Translations under genes and position numbers: made by a program
Shown here: positions 1 to 5,378 of the stretch, in pieces
Numbering within the stretch: position 1 is the stretch's first letter
Layout of the letters: the number at the start of each line of letters is the position of its first letter
Notes under the pieces: model-generated
The model's input: the letters and a program-made list of their open reading frames with translations, nothing else
The model's database searches: none
Told to the model about the DNA's origin: nothing
NCBI GenBank assembly: GCA_019313765.1
Contig: JAFDAP010000053.1
Span: 1-8,476, forward strand
DNA from: Deltaproteobacteria bacterium
GTDB taxonomy: Bacteria > Desulfobacterota > DSM-4660 > Desulfatiglandales > Desulfatiglandaceae
Length of the DNA: 8,476 bases
Reading direction: 5' to 3'

Positions 1-77
1 TGCTGGCCCGAAATCAGGTGGAGGTCTGACGCTCCCTGTTCGTGCATAAGCTTAAAAAAGGCGTCTATCTGTGCCAT
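1..77 (-). CDS. pilT: PilT-family type IV pilus ATPase, N-terminal fragment
   Basis: Only the first 25 codons are in the window; the gene runs off the left edge. Translating the minus strand from the ATG at 77 gives a start MAQIDAFFKLMHEQ followed by GASDLHLISG. The ASDLH motif near the N-terminus is characteristic of PilT and related PilT/PilU retraction ATPases, where it belongs to the N-terminal PAS-like domain ahead of the RecA-like ATPase core. Such proteins are cytoplasmic hexameric motors that power pilus retraction and twitching motility. The start is supported by a near-perfect Shine-Dalgarno (AGGAGGG, minus strand) about 6 bases upstream. The gene diverges from everything between here and panB and has its own promoter. 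GspE/PilB-type ATPases are a less likely alternative, because their N-terminal domain is normally longer before such a motif. The Walker motifs are outside the window, so the family call rests on the short N-terminus. Confidence 0.72.
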   Translation of the reverse strand, partial: MAQIDAFFKLMHEQGASDLHLISGQ

Positions 78-103
78 GAGTCCCTCCTAAAAGGCTTAAA
101 GTA

Positions 104-127
104 ATAAAATCGCGAAAGCGATTTTAT
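104..127. promoter_or_regulatory. Perfect 10-bp hairpin/palindrome at the pilT start site
   Basis: The arms ATAAAATCGC and GCGATTTTAT pair perfectly around a GAAA loop (plus strand). A GNRA-type loop and the A/T-rich outer stem would make a stable RNA hairpin. The element overlaps the predicted transcription start of the pilT-like gene and ends 27 bases before its ATG. It could be an operator for a dimeric regulator, a 5'-leader stabiliser, or a weak bidirectional terminator, since T-rich tracts flank both strands. The sequence alone does not choose between these. Confidence 0.5.
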
Positions 128-128
128 A

Positions 129-156
129 ATTATACACAGGATCAACCCTTATTCAA
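129..156 (-). promoter_or_regulatory. Sigma70-type promoter for the pilT-like gene
   Basis: Read on the minus strand, TTGAAT (156-151) is followed after 16 bases by a consensus TATAAT (134-129). Transcription would start near 122, about 45 bases before the ATG. This places the start inside the hairpin at 104-127. Seen directly: the two hexamers and their spacing. Inferred: that they are used. Confidence 0.55.
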
Positions 157-217
157 CACAAAAATGCCATCCGGACACATACCGGGCCTTCATCGATGCC
201 GGACAGGGGCCGATATC

Positions 218-304
218 ATGGATTTTTTACAGGAACCCGGTTTTTTAGGATTTTTGTTGACAATAGGAATGCCATTAGATAAATTTTTCACAAGCAGTTC
301 CTGA
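218..304 (+). CDS. Possible 28-aa small ORF
   Basis: An ATG at 218 opens a 28-codon frame ending in TGA at 302-304. A plausible Shine-Dalgarno (AGGGG, 205-209) lies 8 bases upstream. The peptide begins MDFLQEPGFLGF and is largely hydrophobic in its first 20 residues. The sigma70-like promoter at 257-285 lies inside it, which argues against it being a working gene unless the two signals are used separately. It could be a genuine small membrane peptide, the remnant N-terminus of a lost gene, or chance. No family is assigned. Confidence 0.2.
   Translation: MDFLQEPGFLGFLLTIGMPLDKFFTSSS
257..285 (+). promoter_or_regulatory. Sigma70-like promoter in a gene-poor region
   Basis: A perfect TTGACA (257-262) is followed by a 17-base spacer and TAAATT (280-285), which keeps the key T, A and final T of a -10 box. 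The predicted start is near 292. No convincing protein gene follows before the strong terminator at 503-540, so the promoter would drive a transcript of about 250 bases. Its use is inferred. Confidence 0.45.
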
Positions 305-540
305 AATGGCAGGTGATCCTCATGGCAAAGGACATCTAACCACAGGCCGTTCTTTTAAAAAATGAAAAAATTTCCTTCAGAGGAAGCCGCCTGGATCTCA
401 GCAAGGCCATTAGAGACCGGGACGGCATAAACTCAGAAGATCAATTGAGACGGAAAGCTGTAGTTACATTTGCTTCCCTCAAGAAAAATTATGGTTACGC
501 TCAAAAAGGTCTTTCGGTTCCGCTGAAGGGCCTTTTTTTT
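292..540 (+). ncRNA. Candidate small RNA between a promoter and a terminator
   Basis: This span is bounded by a TTGACA/TAAATT promoter and a 15-bp-stem, T8 terminator, and holds no ORF longer than 22 codons that starts with ATG. The mini-ORFs inside (ATG at 306, 19 codons; an overlapping one of 22 codons ending near 430) lack ribosome binding sites. It does not show the hallmark sequences I know for RNase P RNA, tmRNA or SRP RNA, and I could not fit it to 6S RNA. A stop-free frame without a start codon runs from 340 to 564, so a decayed gene is an alternative. The call is inference from flanking signals only. Confidence 0.3.
503..540 (+). terminator. Strong intrinsic terminator
   Basis: The 5' arm AAAAAGGTCTTTCGG (503-517) pairs along 15 positions, three of them G-U, with CTGAAGGGCCTTTTT (523-537) around a 5-base loop. 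The T-run continues to 540. Because the 5' arm starts with five A residues, the hairpin can also terminate minus-strand transcription. No protein gene precedes it on the plus strand, so its likely client is the transcript from the promoter at 257-285. Confidence 0.75.
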
Positions 541-600
541 GATATAGCCGCCCCAGAGGAATAAGCTTCGCATTCCACAGGGCAGGCAAAAAGGCGCCCG

Positions 601-666
601 TCCTCCGCAGCCTGTCCTCCGCAGTTGCCTGCTACGGAGGGTGGATAGCCTGCTACGGAGGGTGGA
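601..666. repeat. GC-rich tandem and inverted repeat ahead of panB
   Basis: Two copies of TCCTCCGCAG (601-610, 615-624) are followed by two direct copies of GCCTGCTACGGAGGGTGGA (627-645 and 648-666, 21-base period). The CTACGGAGG core of the second pair is a near-exact reverse complement of the CCTCCGCAG core of the first, so the block can fold into a long imperfect hairpin. It resembles dispersed intergenic palindromic repeats more than a regulatory site. No coding potential is supported here. Confidence 0.65.
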
Positions 667-797
667 CAAAATACACAAAAAGTAAAACCTACATATTGTA
701 GTATCAATTAGTTATGGGCCTCAGAAACATAGTTTTAGAATTTTTACGAGGTTATCAAGCTTAGAATCCCAATTAATAGTGAAAAAAGGAGGATTAC
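667..797. other. AT-rich panB leader without a clear promoter
   Basis: This is AT-rich DNA ahead of panB. Two TAGAAT hexamers (736-741 and 762-767) could act as -10 boxes, but neither has a recognisable -35 at the right distance. No riboswitch-like fold was recognised. The panB ribosome binding site AAGGAGG (786-792) lies 5 bases before the ATG and is close to optimal. Confidence 0.35.
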
Positions 798-1631
798 ATG
801 GACCGGAAAAAAGTCACTATAGCTGATTTACAGAAGAAAAAGGAGACAGGCCAAAAAATCACCATGATGACGGCCTACGACTATCCCACGGCCAGTCTGG
901 TAGATCAGGCCGGGATAGATACCATATTAGTGGGGGATTCTCTTGGCATGGTCGTGCTGGGATTTGACTCCACGGTCCCGGTGACCATGGATGATATGAT
1001 CCACCACACTAAGGCCGTGGTCAGGGGCACGAAATACGGCCTGGTTATCGGAGATATGCCCTTCATGTCTTACCAGGTCAGTATCGAGAAGGCCATTGAA
1101 AATGCGGGCCGCTTTATAAAAGAGGCTGGATGCGACTGCGTAAAGCTTGAGGGCGGGACCGAAATGGCCCCTGTGGTCAAGGCCATAGTGGATGCGGGAA
1201 TACCGGTCTGCGCCCATATCGGGCTCACCCCCCAGACCGCAACAAAGCTGAGCGGTTTCAAGGTGCAGGGGAAAGACGCGGAAAGCGCCAGGGAGCTTGT
1301 GCAATCGGCTAAGGACCTGGAAGAGGCAGGGGCCTTCATGATTGTCATGGAGTGCATACCGGATATTTTGGCTGAAAAAATCACAGGAGAACTGAACATG
1401 CCCACCATAGGCATTGGTGCGGGTAAAGATTGCGACGGCCAGGTCCTGGTTTACCATGACCTGATGGGCCTTTTCGAGCGGTTCACCCCTAAATTCGTGA
1501 AACAGTATATCAACCTTGCACCCAAAATAAGAGAGGCCCTCATTAAATTCAAAGATGAGGTGGAAACAGGCGTATTTCCCGGACCCGAACACAGCTTTGC
1601 CATGAAAAAGGAAGAGGCGGAAAAAATATGA
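798..1631 (+). CDS. panB: 3-methyl-2-oxobutanoate hydroxymethyltransferase (PanB)
   Basis: This cytoplasmic enzyme transfers a hydroxymethyl group from 5,10-methylene-tetrahydrofolate to alpha-ketoisovalerate, making ketopantoate, the first committed step of pantothenate and CoA synthesis. At 277 residues it matches the usual family length (E. coli 264). It is a TIM-barrel protein of the PEP mutase/isocitrate lyase superfamily. The metal and substrate residues are all visible: VGDSLGM with Asp47, GDMPFMSY with Asp86, VKLEGG with Lys116 and Glu118, and the catalytic base Glu185 in MECIP. The conserved IGIGAG segment is at 204-209 and a GLTPQ loop at 142-146. The ATG follows a strong AAGGAGG at 786-792. 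The stop overlaps the start of panE (ATGA), so the two are almost certainly co-transcribed and translationally coupled. The C-terminal tail is charged and unremarkable. Nothing is missing. Confidence 0.97.
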   Translation: MDRKKVTIADLQKKKETGQKITMMTAYDYPTASLVDQAGIDTILVGDSLGMVVLGFDSTVPVTMDDMIHHTKAVVRGTKYGLVIGDMPFMSYQVSIEKAIENAGRFIKEAGCDCVKLEGGTEMAPVVKAIVDAGIPVCAHIGLTPQTATKLSGFKVQGKDAESARELVQSAKDLEEAGAFMIVMECIPDILAEKITGELNMPTIGIGAGKDCDGQVLVYHDLMGLFERFTPKFVKQYINLAPKIREALIKFKDEVETGVFPGPEHSFAMKKEEAEKI

Positions 1632-2560
1632 ATTTTTTAGTCGTAGGGCCCGGAGCCATGGGCTGTCTTTTTGCGGCTCGCCTTAAGAAAGCGGGCCATG
1701 GGGTGACCCTGCTGGATTACAGGCCGGAAAGGGTTGACCACATAAATGAGCATGGGATCCGCGTGGAAGGCATAACCGGAGAATATGAAGTCCGGGTTCC
1801 GGCCGTGACGGGAAAAAGTTCTGAAATACCGGATGTGGTCCTGATCTGCGTCAAGGCCAACCAGACCCGCAAGGCGGCAGAGGACCTCGCGGCCTGGCTT
1901 GGTTCTGAAGCACGGGTACTTACCCTGCAAAATGGCCTCGGGAACTTAGAGATACTTGAAGAAATATTAGGGAAGGATCGTGTCTTAGGCGGGGTGACCG
2001 CCGAAGGCGCAACGCTCTTAGGCCGGGGCCATATCAGGCATGCCGGGCAGGGCGACACCATTATCGGTCCCGAGGGGCCCCCTGATGGCCCGGTATGGGA
2101 AATCGTTTCCGCCTTTAAAGAGGCCGGTTTCAATATCCGGTCGGCAGAAAATGTAAATGACCTCATATGGGGCAAACTCATTGTCAATGTGGGAATCAAC
2201 GCTTTGACGGCCATAACCAGGCTTAAAAACGGCCGCCTACCGAATATAGAGGGGACAAGGTTGATTATGGAAGAAGCGGTCCGGGAGGCCATGTCCGTAG
2301 CCCATGCCAAAAAAATCACACTCCCCTACCCTGATCCTCAGAAACGTGTAACAGAGGTCTGCTTGGCCACGGCTGAAAACATTGCGTCCATGCTCCAGGA
2401 CGTGCTAAAGCAAAAAATCACCGAGGTTGCCTTCATAAACGGGGCAATCGTCCGGGAAGGCAGGGAACTTGATATTCCCACCCCCGTAAACCACACCCTC
2501 ACCTGCCTGGTCCAGGCCATCCAGGAGACATATGACGGAATCCTGACGGCAAGCCCCTAA
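1628..2560 (+). CDS. panE: 2-dehydropantoate 2-reductase (PanE/ApbA family)
   Basis: It reduces ketopantoate, the PanB product, to pantoate, normally with NADPH, in the cytoplasm. The 310 residues fit the family. An N-terminal Rossmann fold is shown by GPGAMG at 7-12; the conserved Lys76 (CVKA) and Asn102 (LQNGLGN) follow. The helical C-terminal domain carries the catalytic Lys183 with Asn187 and Asn191 (WGKLIVN, GINALTA), Ser254 in SMLQD, and Glu266 ahead of ING at 270-272. These line up with E. coli PanE Lys176, Asn180, Asn184, Ser244 and Glu256. Asp30 sits at the end of the second strand, followed by Arg32; the cofactor preference cannot be decided from this. The ATG lies inside the panB stop (4-base overlap), with a purine-rich GGAAGAGG about 10 bases upstream. 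panC and panD are not present in the window. ApbA-family paralogues with other substrates exist, but the panB linkage favours PanE. Confidence 0.94.
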   Translation: MNFLVVGPGAMGCLFAARLKKAGHGVTLLDYRPERVDHINEHGIRVEGITGEYEVRVPAVTGKSSEIPDVVLICVKANQTRKAAEDLAAWLGSEARVLTLQNGLGNLEILEEILGKDRVLGGVTAEGATLLGRGHIRHAGQGDTIIGPEGPPDGPVWEIVSAFKEAGFNIRSAENVNDLIWGKLIVNVGINALTAITRLKNGRLPNIEGTRLIMEEAVREAMSVAHAKKITLPYPDPQKRVTEVCLATAENIASMLQDVLKQKITEVAFINGAIVREGRELDIPTPVNHTLTCLVQAIQETYDGILTASP

Positions 2561-2566
2561 GTTCCT

Positions 2567-2712
2567 CCGTAACTGTTCACGAGGCTCAAGGCTCGGATGA
2601 ACGGTTGCGGTTGCGCTACTCGTTACGGTTATCGTTATACGTTGTGCGGCTCCAAAAACAACTCAACCGATATACGACAGGCGAAACGAGCCGCGCAACC
2701 GATAGACGACAG
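2567..2712. repeat. Structured intergenic repeat after panE
   Basis: This stretch holds several paired arms. CCGTAAC (2567-2573) pairs with GTTACGG (2622-2628), enclosing GTTCA (2575-2579) and TGAAC (2598-2602). GTTGTGCGGCTC (2641-2652) pairs with GAGCCGCGCAAC (2688-2699) with a single G-T wobble. CAACCGATATACGACAG (2664-2680) is repeated at 2696-2712 with one change. There is no T-run, so this is not a classical terminator. It looks like a degenerate dispersed repeat. The remaining DNA to about 2830 shows only a small perfect palindrome, CCGTTAACGG (2752-2761), and no gene. Confidence 0.55.
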
Positions 2713-2836
2713 ATGGCTAAGGGGATCAGGCGTACACCCGACACCTGAACCCCGTTAACGGATACGTTCTTCCTTGCGTTTTCCTCTCTTACGCATTAAA
2801 TCATTGTCAAATTCCAAACCCTGTTTTTCCTCTTCT

Positions 2837-2876
2837 CCCTCTCCCGCGTGGGGGAGAGGGCAGAGGTGAGGGGGCA
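2837..2876. repeat. CCCTCTCCC/GGGAGAGGG hairpin element
   Basis: CCCTCTCCC (2837-2845) and GGGAGAGGG (2852-2860) form a 9-bp perfect stem, followed by AGAGGTGAGGGGG. This core and trailing GGTGAGGG match a very widespread type of bacterial intergenic palindromic repeat, known from general experience and not from a search. It lies just before the MFS gene and would encode the first residues if a GTG start at 2848 were used. Such an extension is therefore probably artefactual. Confidence 0.65.
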
Positions 2877-2892
2877 AATACTTAAAACCTAT

Positions 2893-4050
2893 ATGTCTAT
2901 CAATCTAAGAATATTTAATACCCTTTTTTTGGCCGTCTTTGTAACGGCCATGGGCGCCGGACTGGTGGCTCCCCTGCTCCCGGTCTATGCCCATGAATTA
3001 GGGGCAGGCGCTTTTCAAATCGGGCTCATCTTCGGGGCCTTTTCCCTGACGAGAAGCATTTTTGTGCCATACTTTGGCAAGCTTTCCGACCGGAAAGGGA
3101 AAAAACCCTTGTTGACTGCCGGGCTCTTCATCTATTTTTTTCTTTCTCTCCTTTATACGACTTCAAAAAGCGTTGAATCTCTTATTGCGCTGAGGCTGGG
3201 CCAGGGCTTCGCATCGGCCATGATCCTTCCTGTTGCCCAGGCCTATGTGGGTATGATCACGCCCGAACACAAAGAGGGCCGTATCATGGGTCTTTTTAAC
3301 ATCTCTCTTTACGGGGGACTGAGTTTAGGACCCCTGTTGGGAGGGGTGGTCACGGACTGGTACAATATCCAGGCATCGTTTTTGAGCATGGGCGCATTGA
3401 TCTTTTCGGGATTTGTCCTCTGCCTTTTTCTCCTTCCGGCCGAGGAACGTAATGAGAAAAAGGATACTGATGCCTTGAAAAAACCCGTCTCCTATCTGGA
3501 TCTCATGAAAACCCCTTCGATCTTTTCTCTTTTTGCGTTCCGGACCTGTTTTACTACCTGTATAGGCATTACCTGGACTTTTCTGCCTTTCTTAGCAAGT
3601 ACCAGCCTGGGCCTTTCCAGTTCGGCCATCGGGGTCCTAGTCATGGTCAATGTATTTGTAGCAGGTCTTTTTCAGGCACCAATGGGATATCTTGCCGACA
3701 GGTTCAGCAAAAAAATCTTAGTGACGGCAGGGGGAATGATAGCTGTCGTGTCTATCCTGTATATCAATAGGGCCTCATCATTTGGTGAACTCGTCCTTGC
3801 CAACGGATTTTTGGGCTTAGCCGGGGGCATATCATTTCCTGCAATCATGGCCCTTGGCGTGATAGAAGGGAGACGAACCGCAGCCATGGGTTCACTGATG
3901 GGTCTTCTTGCCTTAGGTCACAGCCTCGGCATGCTTATAGGACCCCTGCTTGCCGGAATACTCATTGATCTTTTTTCTCTTGGAACTATCTTCATTGCGG
4001 GCGCTATTATTATGGGCGGGGGTACAGTAGTATTTTTAAGGAATAATTAA
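2893..4050 (+). CDS. MFS transporter, DHA1-like 12-helix family
   Basis: This is a cytoplasmic-membrane secondary transporter, 385 residues from the chosen ATG. Twelve hydrophobic segments can be traced from residue 10 to 380. Motif A (GKLSDRKGKKPL, 62-73) lies in the loop after helix 2, and its partner GYLADRFSKK (265-274) lies after helix 8. Helix 5 carries LGPLLGG (145-151), the GP..GG antiporter motif (motif C) typical of drug:H+ antiporters, and helix 11 has IGPLLAG (349-355). Export of a small molecule is thus likely, but the substrate cannot be read from the sequence. A frame-open GTG at 2848 would add 15 residues made from a hairpin repeat, so the ATG at 2893 starting MSINLRIFN is preferred. 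Its only Shine-Dalgarno candidate (GAGGTGAGGGGG, 2864-2875) is rather far, about 17 bases away. No linked regulator gene is present and no terminator was identified after the stop. Confidence 0.88.
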   Translation: MSINLRIFNTLFLAVFVTAMGAGLVAPLLPVYAHELGAGAFQIGLIFGAFSLTRSIFVPYFGKLSDRKGKKPLLTAGLFIYFFLSLLYTTSKSVESLIALRLGQGFASAMILPVAQAYVGMITPEHKEGRIMGLFNISLYGGLSLGPLLGGVVTDWYNIQASFLSMGALIFSGFVLCLFLLPAEERNEKKDTDALKKPVSYLDLMKTPSIFSLFAFRTCFTTCIGITWTFLPFLASTSLGLSSSAIGVLVMVNVFVAGLFQAPMGYLADRFSKKILVTAGGMIAVVSILYINRASSFGELVLANGFLGLAGGISFPAIMALGVIEGRRTAAMGSLMGLLALGHSLGMLIGPLLAGILIDLFSLGTIFIAGAIIMGGGTVVFLRNN

Positions 4051-4120
4051 ACGTCTCGGAATTTCTACAATTTACTGAAATTAAAAGGGATTATTGGGGC
4101 TTGTTGCTTTTGCCTCACAC

Positions 4121-4284
4121 TTGGAATGATGGAATAATGGAATAGTGGAATGTTGGTTTTAATAAGGAATTCCCACATTTATGAACATTTTTAGCTTCTA
4201 TGTCAGGAGGAATTTCCCCAATAGCCCACTTTTCCATTTCACCAGAACCCATTATTCCAACTTTCCATTATTCCAACATTCCAA
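4121..4284. repeat. Inverted repeat of TGGAATnnTGGAAT type
   Basis: The left arm (4121-4156) is made of iterated TGGAATnn units. The right arm (4249-4284) is its reverse complement at 30 of 36 positions. About 92 bases lie between. Each arm is itself a short tandem array of a 7-9-base unit. This gives a long hairpin in the gap between the MFS gene and the next ORF. The arrangement recalls a MITE-like or dispersed intergenic repeat. No target-site duplication could be identified with confidence, and the DNA between the arms holds no supported gene. Confidence 0.6.
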
Positions 4285-4311
4285 TTGCGGAGCGAAGCGG
4301 AGCTAAGTTCT

Positions 4312-4548
4312 ATGATGGAATCACCCGCGTTTATAGAAATTGACATGTTTCCCAAAGAAGTGAACAGCATGGATCACTGGGAGGTCGTTCACTTCAAAGG
4401 GATATTAGAGGAAGTAGCCGAGGAATATCATTGTAGTCTTGTCTCCTTTGATATTGATCAGGGGACAGCGACCTTTTCCTTTGACAGCGATGAACTGATG
4501 GCAAACATCTTAAATATCTTGCAAGATGACAGCAAAGATCAACCTTGA
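4312..4548 (+). CDS. Uncharacterised small acidic protein upstream of trmJ
   Basis: I do not recognise a family. The 78-residue product is acidic, has no signal peptide or membrane segment, and has no Cys-rich or helix-turn-helix motif. It shows a possible alternating pattern: FIEIDMF near the start, then a helix-like HFKGILEEVAEEYH, then two strand-like stretches (CSLVSFDID and GTATFSFDSD) and a final helix ELMANILNILQDD. This suggests a compact alpha/beta domain. The start is chosen at ATG 4312, 9 bases after GGAG (4299-4302); the adjacent ATG at 4315 is equally possible. An upstream TTG at 4287 would read through repeat DNA and is unlikely. Its last 23 bases overlap trmJ, which has no good Shine-Dalgarno of its own, so trmJ is probably translated by coupling to this ORF. 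This argues that the ORF is really expressed. Confidence 0.7.
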   Translation: MMESPAFIEIDMFPKEVNSMDHWEVVHFKGILEEVAEEYHCSLVSFDIDQGTATFSFDSDELMANILNILQDDSKDQP

Positions 4549-5284
4549 CCATATTGCGATAATACTCGCACAGCCCCAGATTCCCGAAAACATCGGGGCA
4601 GTAGCCCGTGCCATGAACAATATGGGACTCAGCAGGCTTGTCCTTGTGAAGCCAAAGAACCCGGATCTTTCCCGGGTTCAAAAAATGGCCACGGGCAGCT
4701 CTATTGATATTTTGGAAAAGATGGAAACCCATGAAGATATGAAGGAGGCACTGGGGCCGTACCACTATGTAATCGGGACCACGGCCCGTATCGGTTCTCA
4801 CCGGCCGGCCCTGACACAGCCTCGCTATCTGGCCCGTGATCTCATCTCCATATCTCAGGACAACCATGTCGCAATACTTTTCGGACCGGAAGACCGGGGG
4901 CTGCCCAACGAGCAACTCCGCTACTGCCACTCCATTGCCACGATACCCACGGCACGATTTTCCTCTTTGAATCTGGCACAGGCCGTAATGATAGTCTGCT
5001 ACGAGATCTTTCTGGCCTCTGAGGATAAAGCACCCGAGTTCACACCCCGCCTTGCCGACAAATTCGAGTTAGAGGGCATGTATGACCATGTCAAGGACGT
5101 ATGCATGAAGATCGGGTTCATCAATCCCCAGAATCCCGAACACTGGATGCTCAATATTCGACGTTTTCTGTCCAGGCTTCCCCTTAGGGCCAGGGAGGTC
5201 AAGATTATCAGGGGCATGTGCCGGCAGATTGACTGGTATACGGAACAGTTGGAAAAAATAGGAAAGGAAAAGGGGAAGACGTGA
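4526..5284 (+). CDS. trmJ: tRNA (cytidine/uridine-2'-O-)-methyltransferase TrmJ
   Basis: This cytoplasmic SPOUT-class enzyme (SpoU/TrmH family) transfers methyl from S-adenosylmethionine to the ribose of residue 32 in the anticodon loop of several tRNAs. All three SpoU motifs are present: motif 1 PENIGAVARAMNNMG (20-34) with the catalytic Arg28, motif 2 LFGPEDRGLPNEQL (118-131), and motif 3 IPTARFSSLNLAQAV (140-154). These form the trefoil-knot AdoMet site at the dimer interface. The C-terminal helical extension (about 175-245), with an RRFLSRLPL segment, is typical of TrmJ and separates it from TrmH and TrmL. The length of 252 aa matches E. coli TrmJ (246). The ATG at 4526 overlaps the preceding small ORF by 23 bases and lacks a clear Shine-Dalgarno, suggesting translational coupling. 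It ends just before a bidirectional terminator. A rRNA methyltransferase role is less likely. Confidence 0.93.
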   Translation: MTAKINLDHIAIILAQPQIPENIGAVARAMNNMGLSRLVLVKPKNPDLSRVQKMATGSSIDILEKMETHEDMKEALGPYHYVIGTTARIGSHRPALTQPRYLARDLISISQDNHVAILFGPEDRGLPNEQLRYCHSIATIPTARFSSLNLAQAVMIVCYEIFLASEDKAPEFTPRLADKFELEGMYDHVKDVCMKIGFINPQNPEHWMLNIRRFLSRLPLRAREVKIIRGMCRQIDWYTEQLEKIGKEKGKT

Positions 5285-5309
5285 TGCCGGGCCTTTTTAT
5301 TTTCCATTG

Positions 5310-5338
5310 AAAACCTGGTCCTCTGGGCCAGGTTTTTT
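5310..5338. terminator. Bidirectional intrinsic terminator between convergent genes
   Basis: AAAACCTGGTCC (5310-5321) pairs with GGGCCAGGTTTT (5325-5336) as a 12-bp stem containing one G-T pair, with a 3-base loop and a T6 run. Read on the minus strand the hairpin ends in TTTT. It sits between the trmJ stop (5284) and the stop of the convergent flavoprotein gene (5379), so it can serve both. Confidence 0.85.
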
Positions 5339-5378
5339 ACCTAGAACAATTGTAATAGTTCACCTGTCAAAAAAACTT

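Noticed and set aside
433..707. Two minus-strand frames (81 and 68 codons) upstream of panB
   Set aside because: They run through the tandem GC-rich repeat and the terminator; products such as LSTLRSRLSTLRSRQ only reflect the repeat.
667..797. Riboswitch or pantothenate-responsive leader before panB
   Set aside because: No conserved aptamer-like structure or terminator/antiterminator pair could be recognised; the strong terminator lies about 260 bases upstream of the start codon and ahead of any panB promoter candidate.
927..1592. Long minus-strand open frame of 221 codons opposite panB
   Set aside because: It lies wholly opposite panB, which has all its catalytic residues; the translation shows no motif and is a shadow of codon usage.
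1717..2319. 200-codon minus-strand frame opposite panE
   Set aside because: Low-complexity Ser/Pro/Ala-rich product with no domain, antisense to a complete PanE.
4394..4930. 178-codon minus-strand frame opposite the small ORF and trmJ
   Set aside because: Antisense to the SpoU motifs of TrmJ, no ribosome binding site and no recognisable family.
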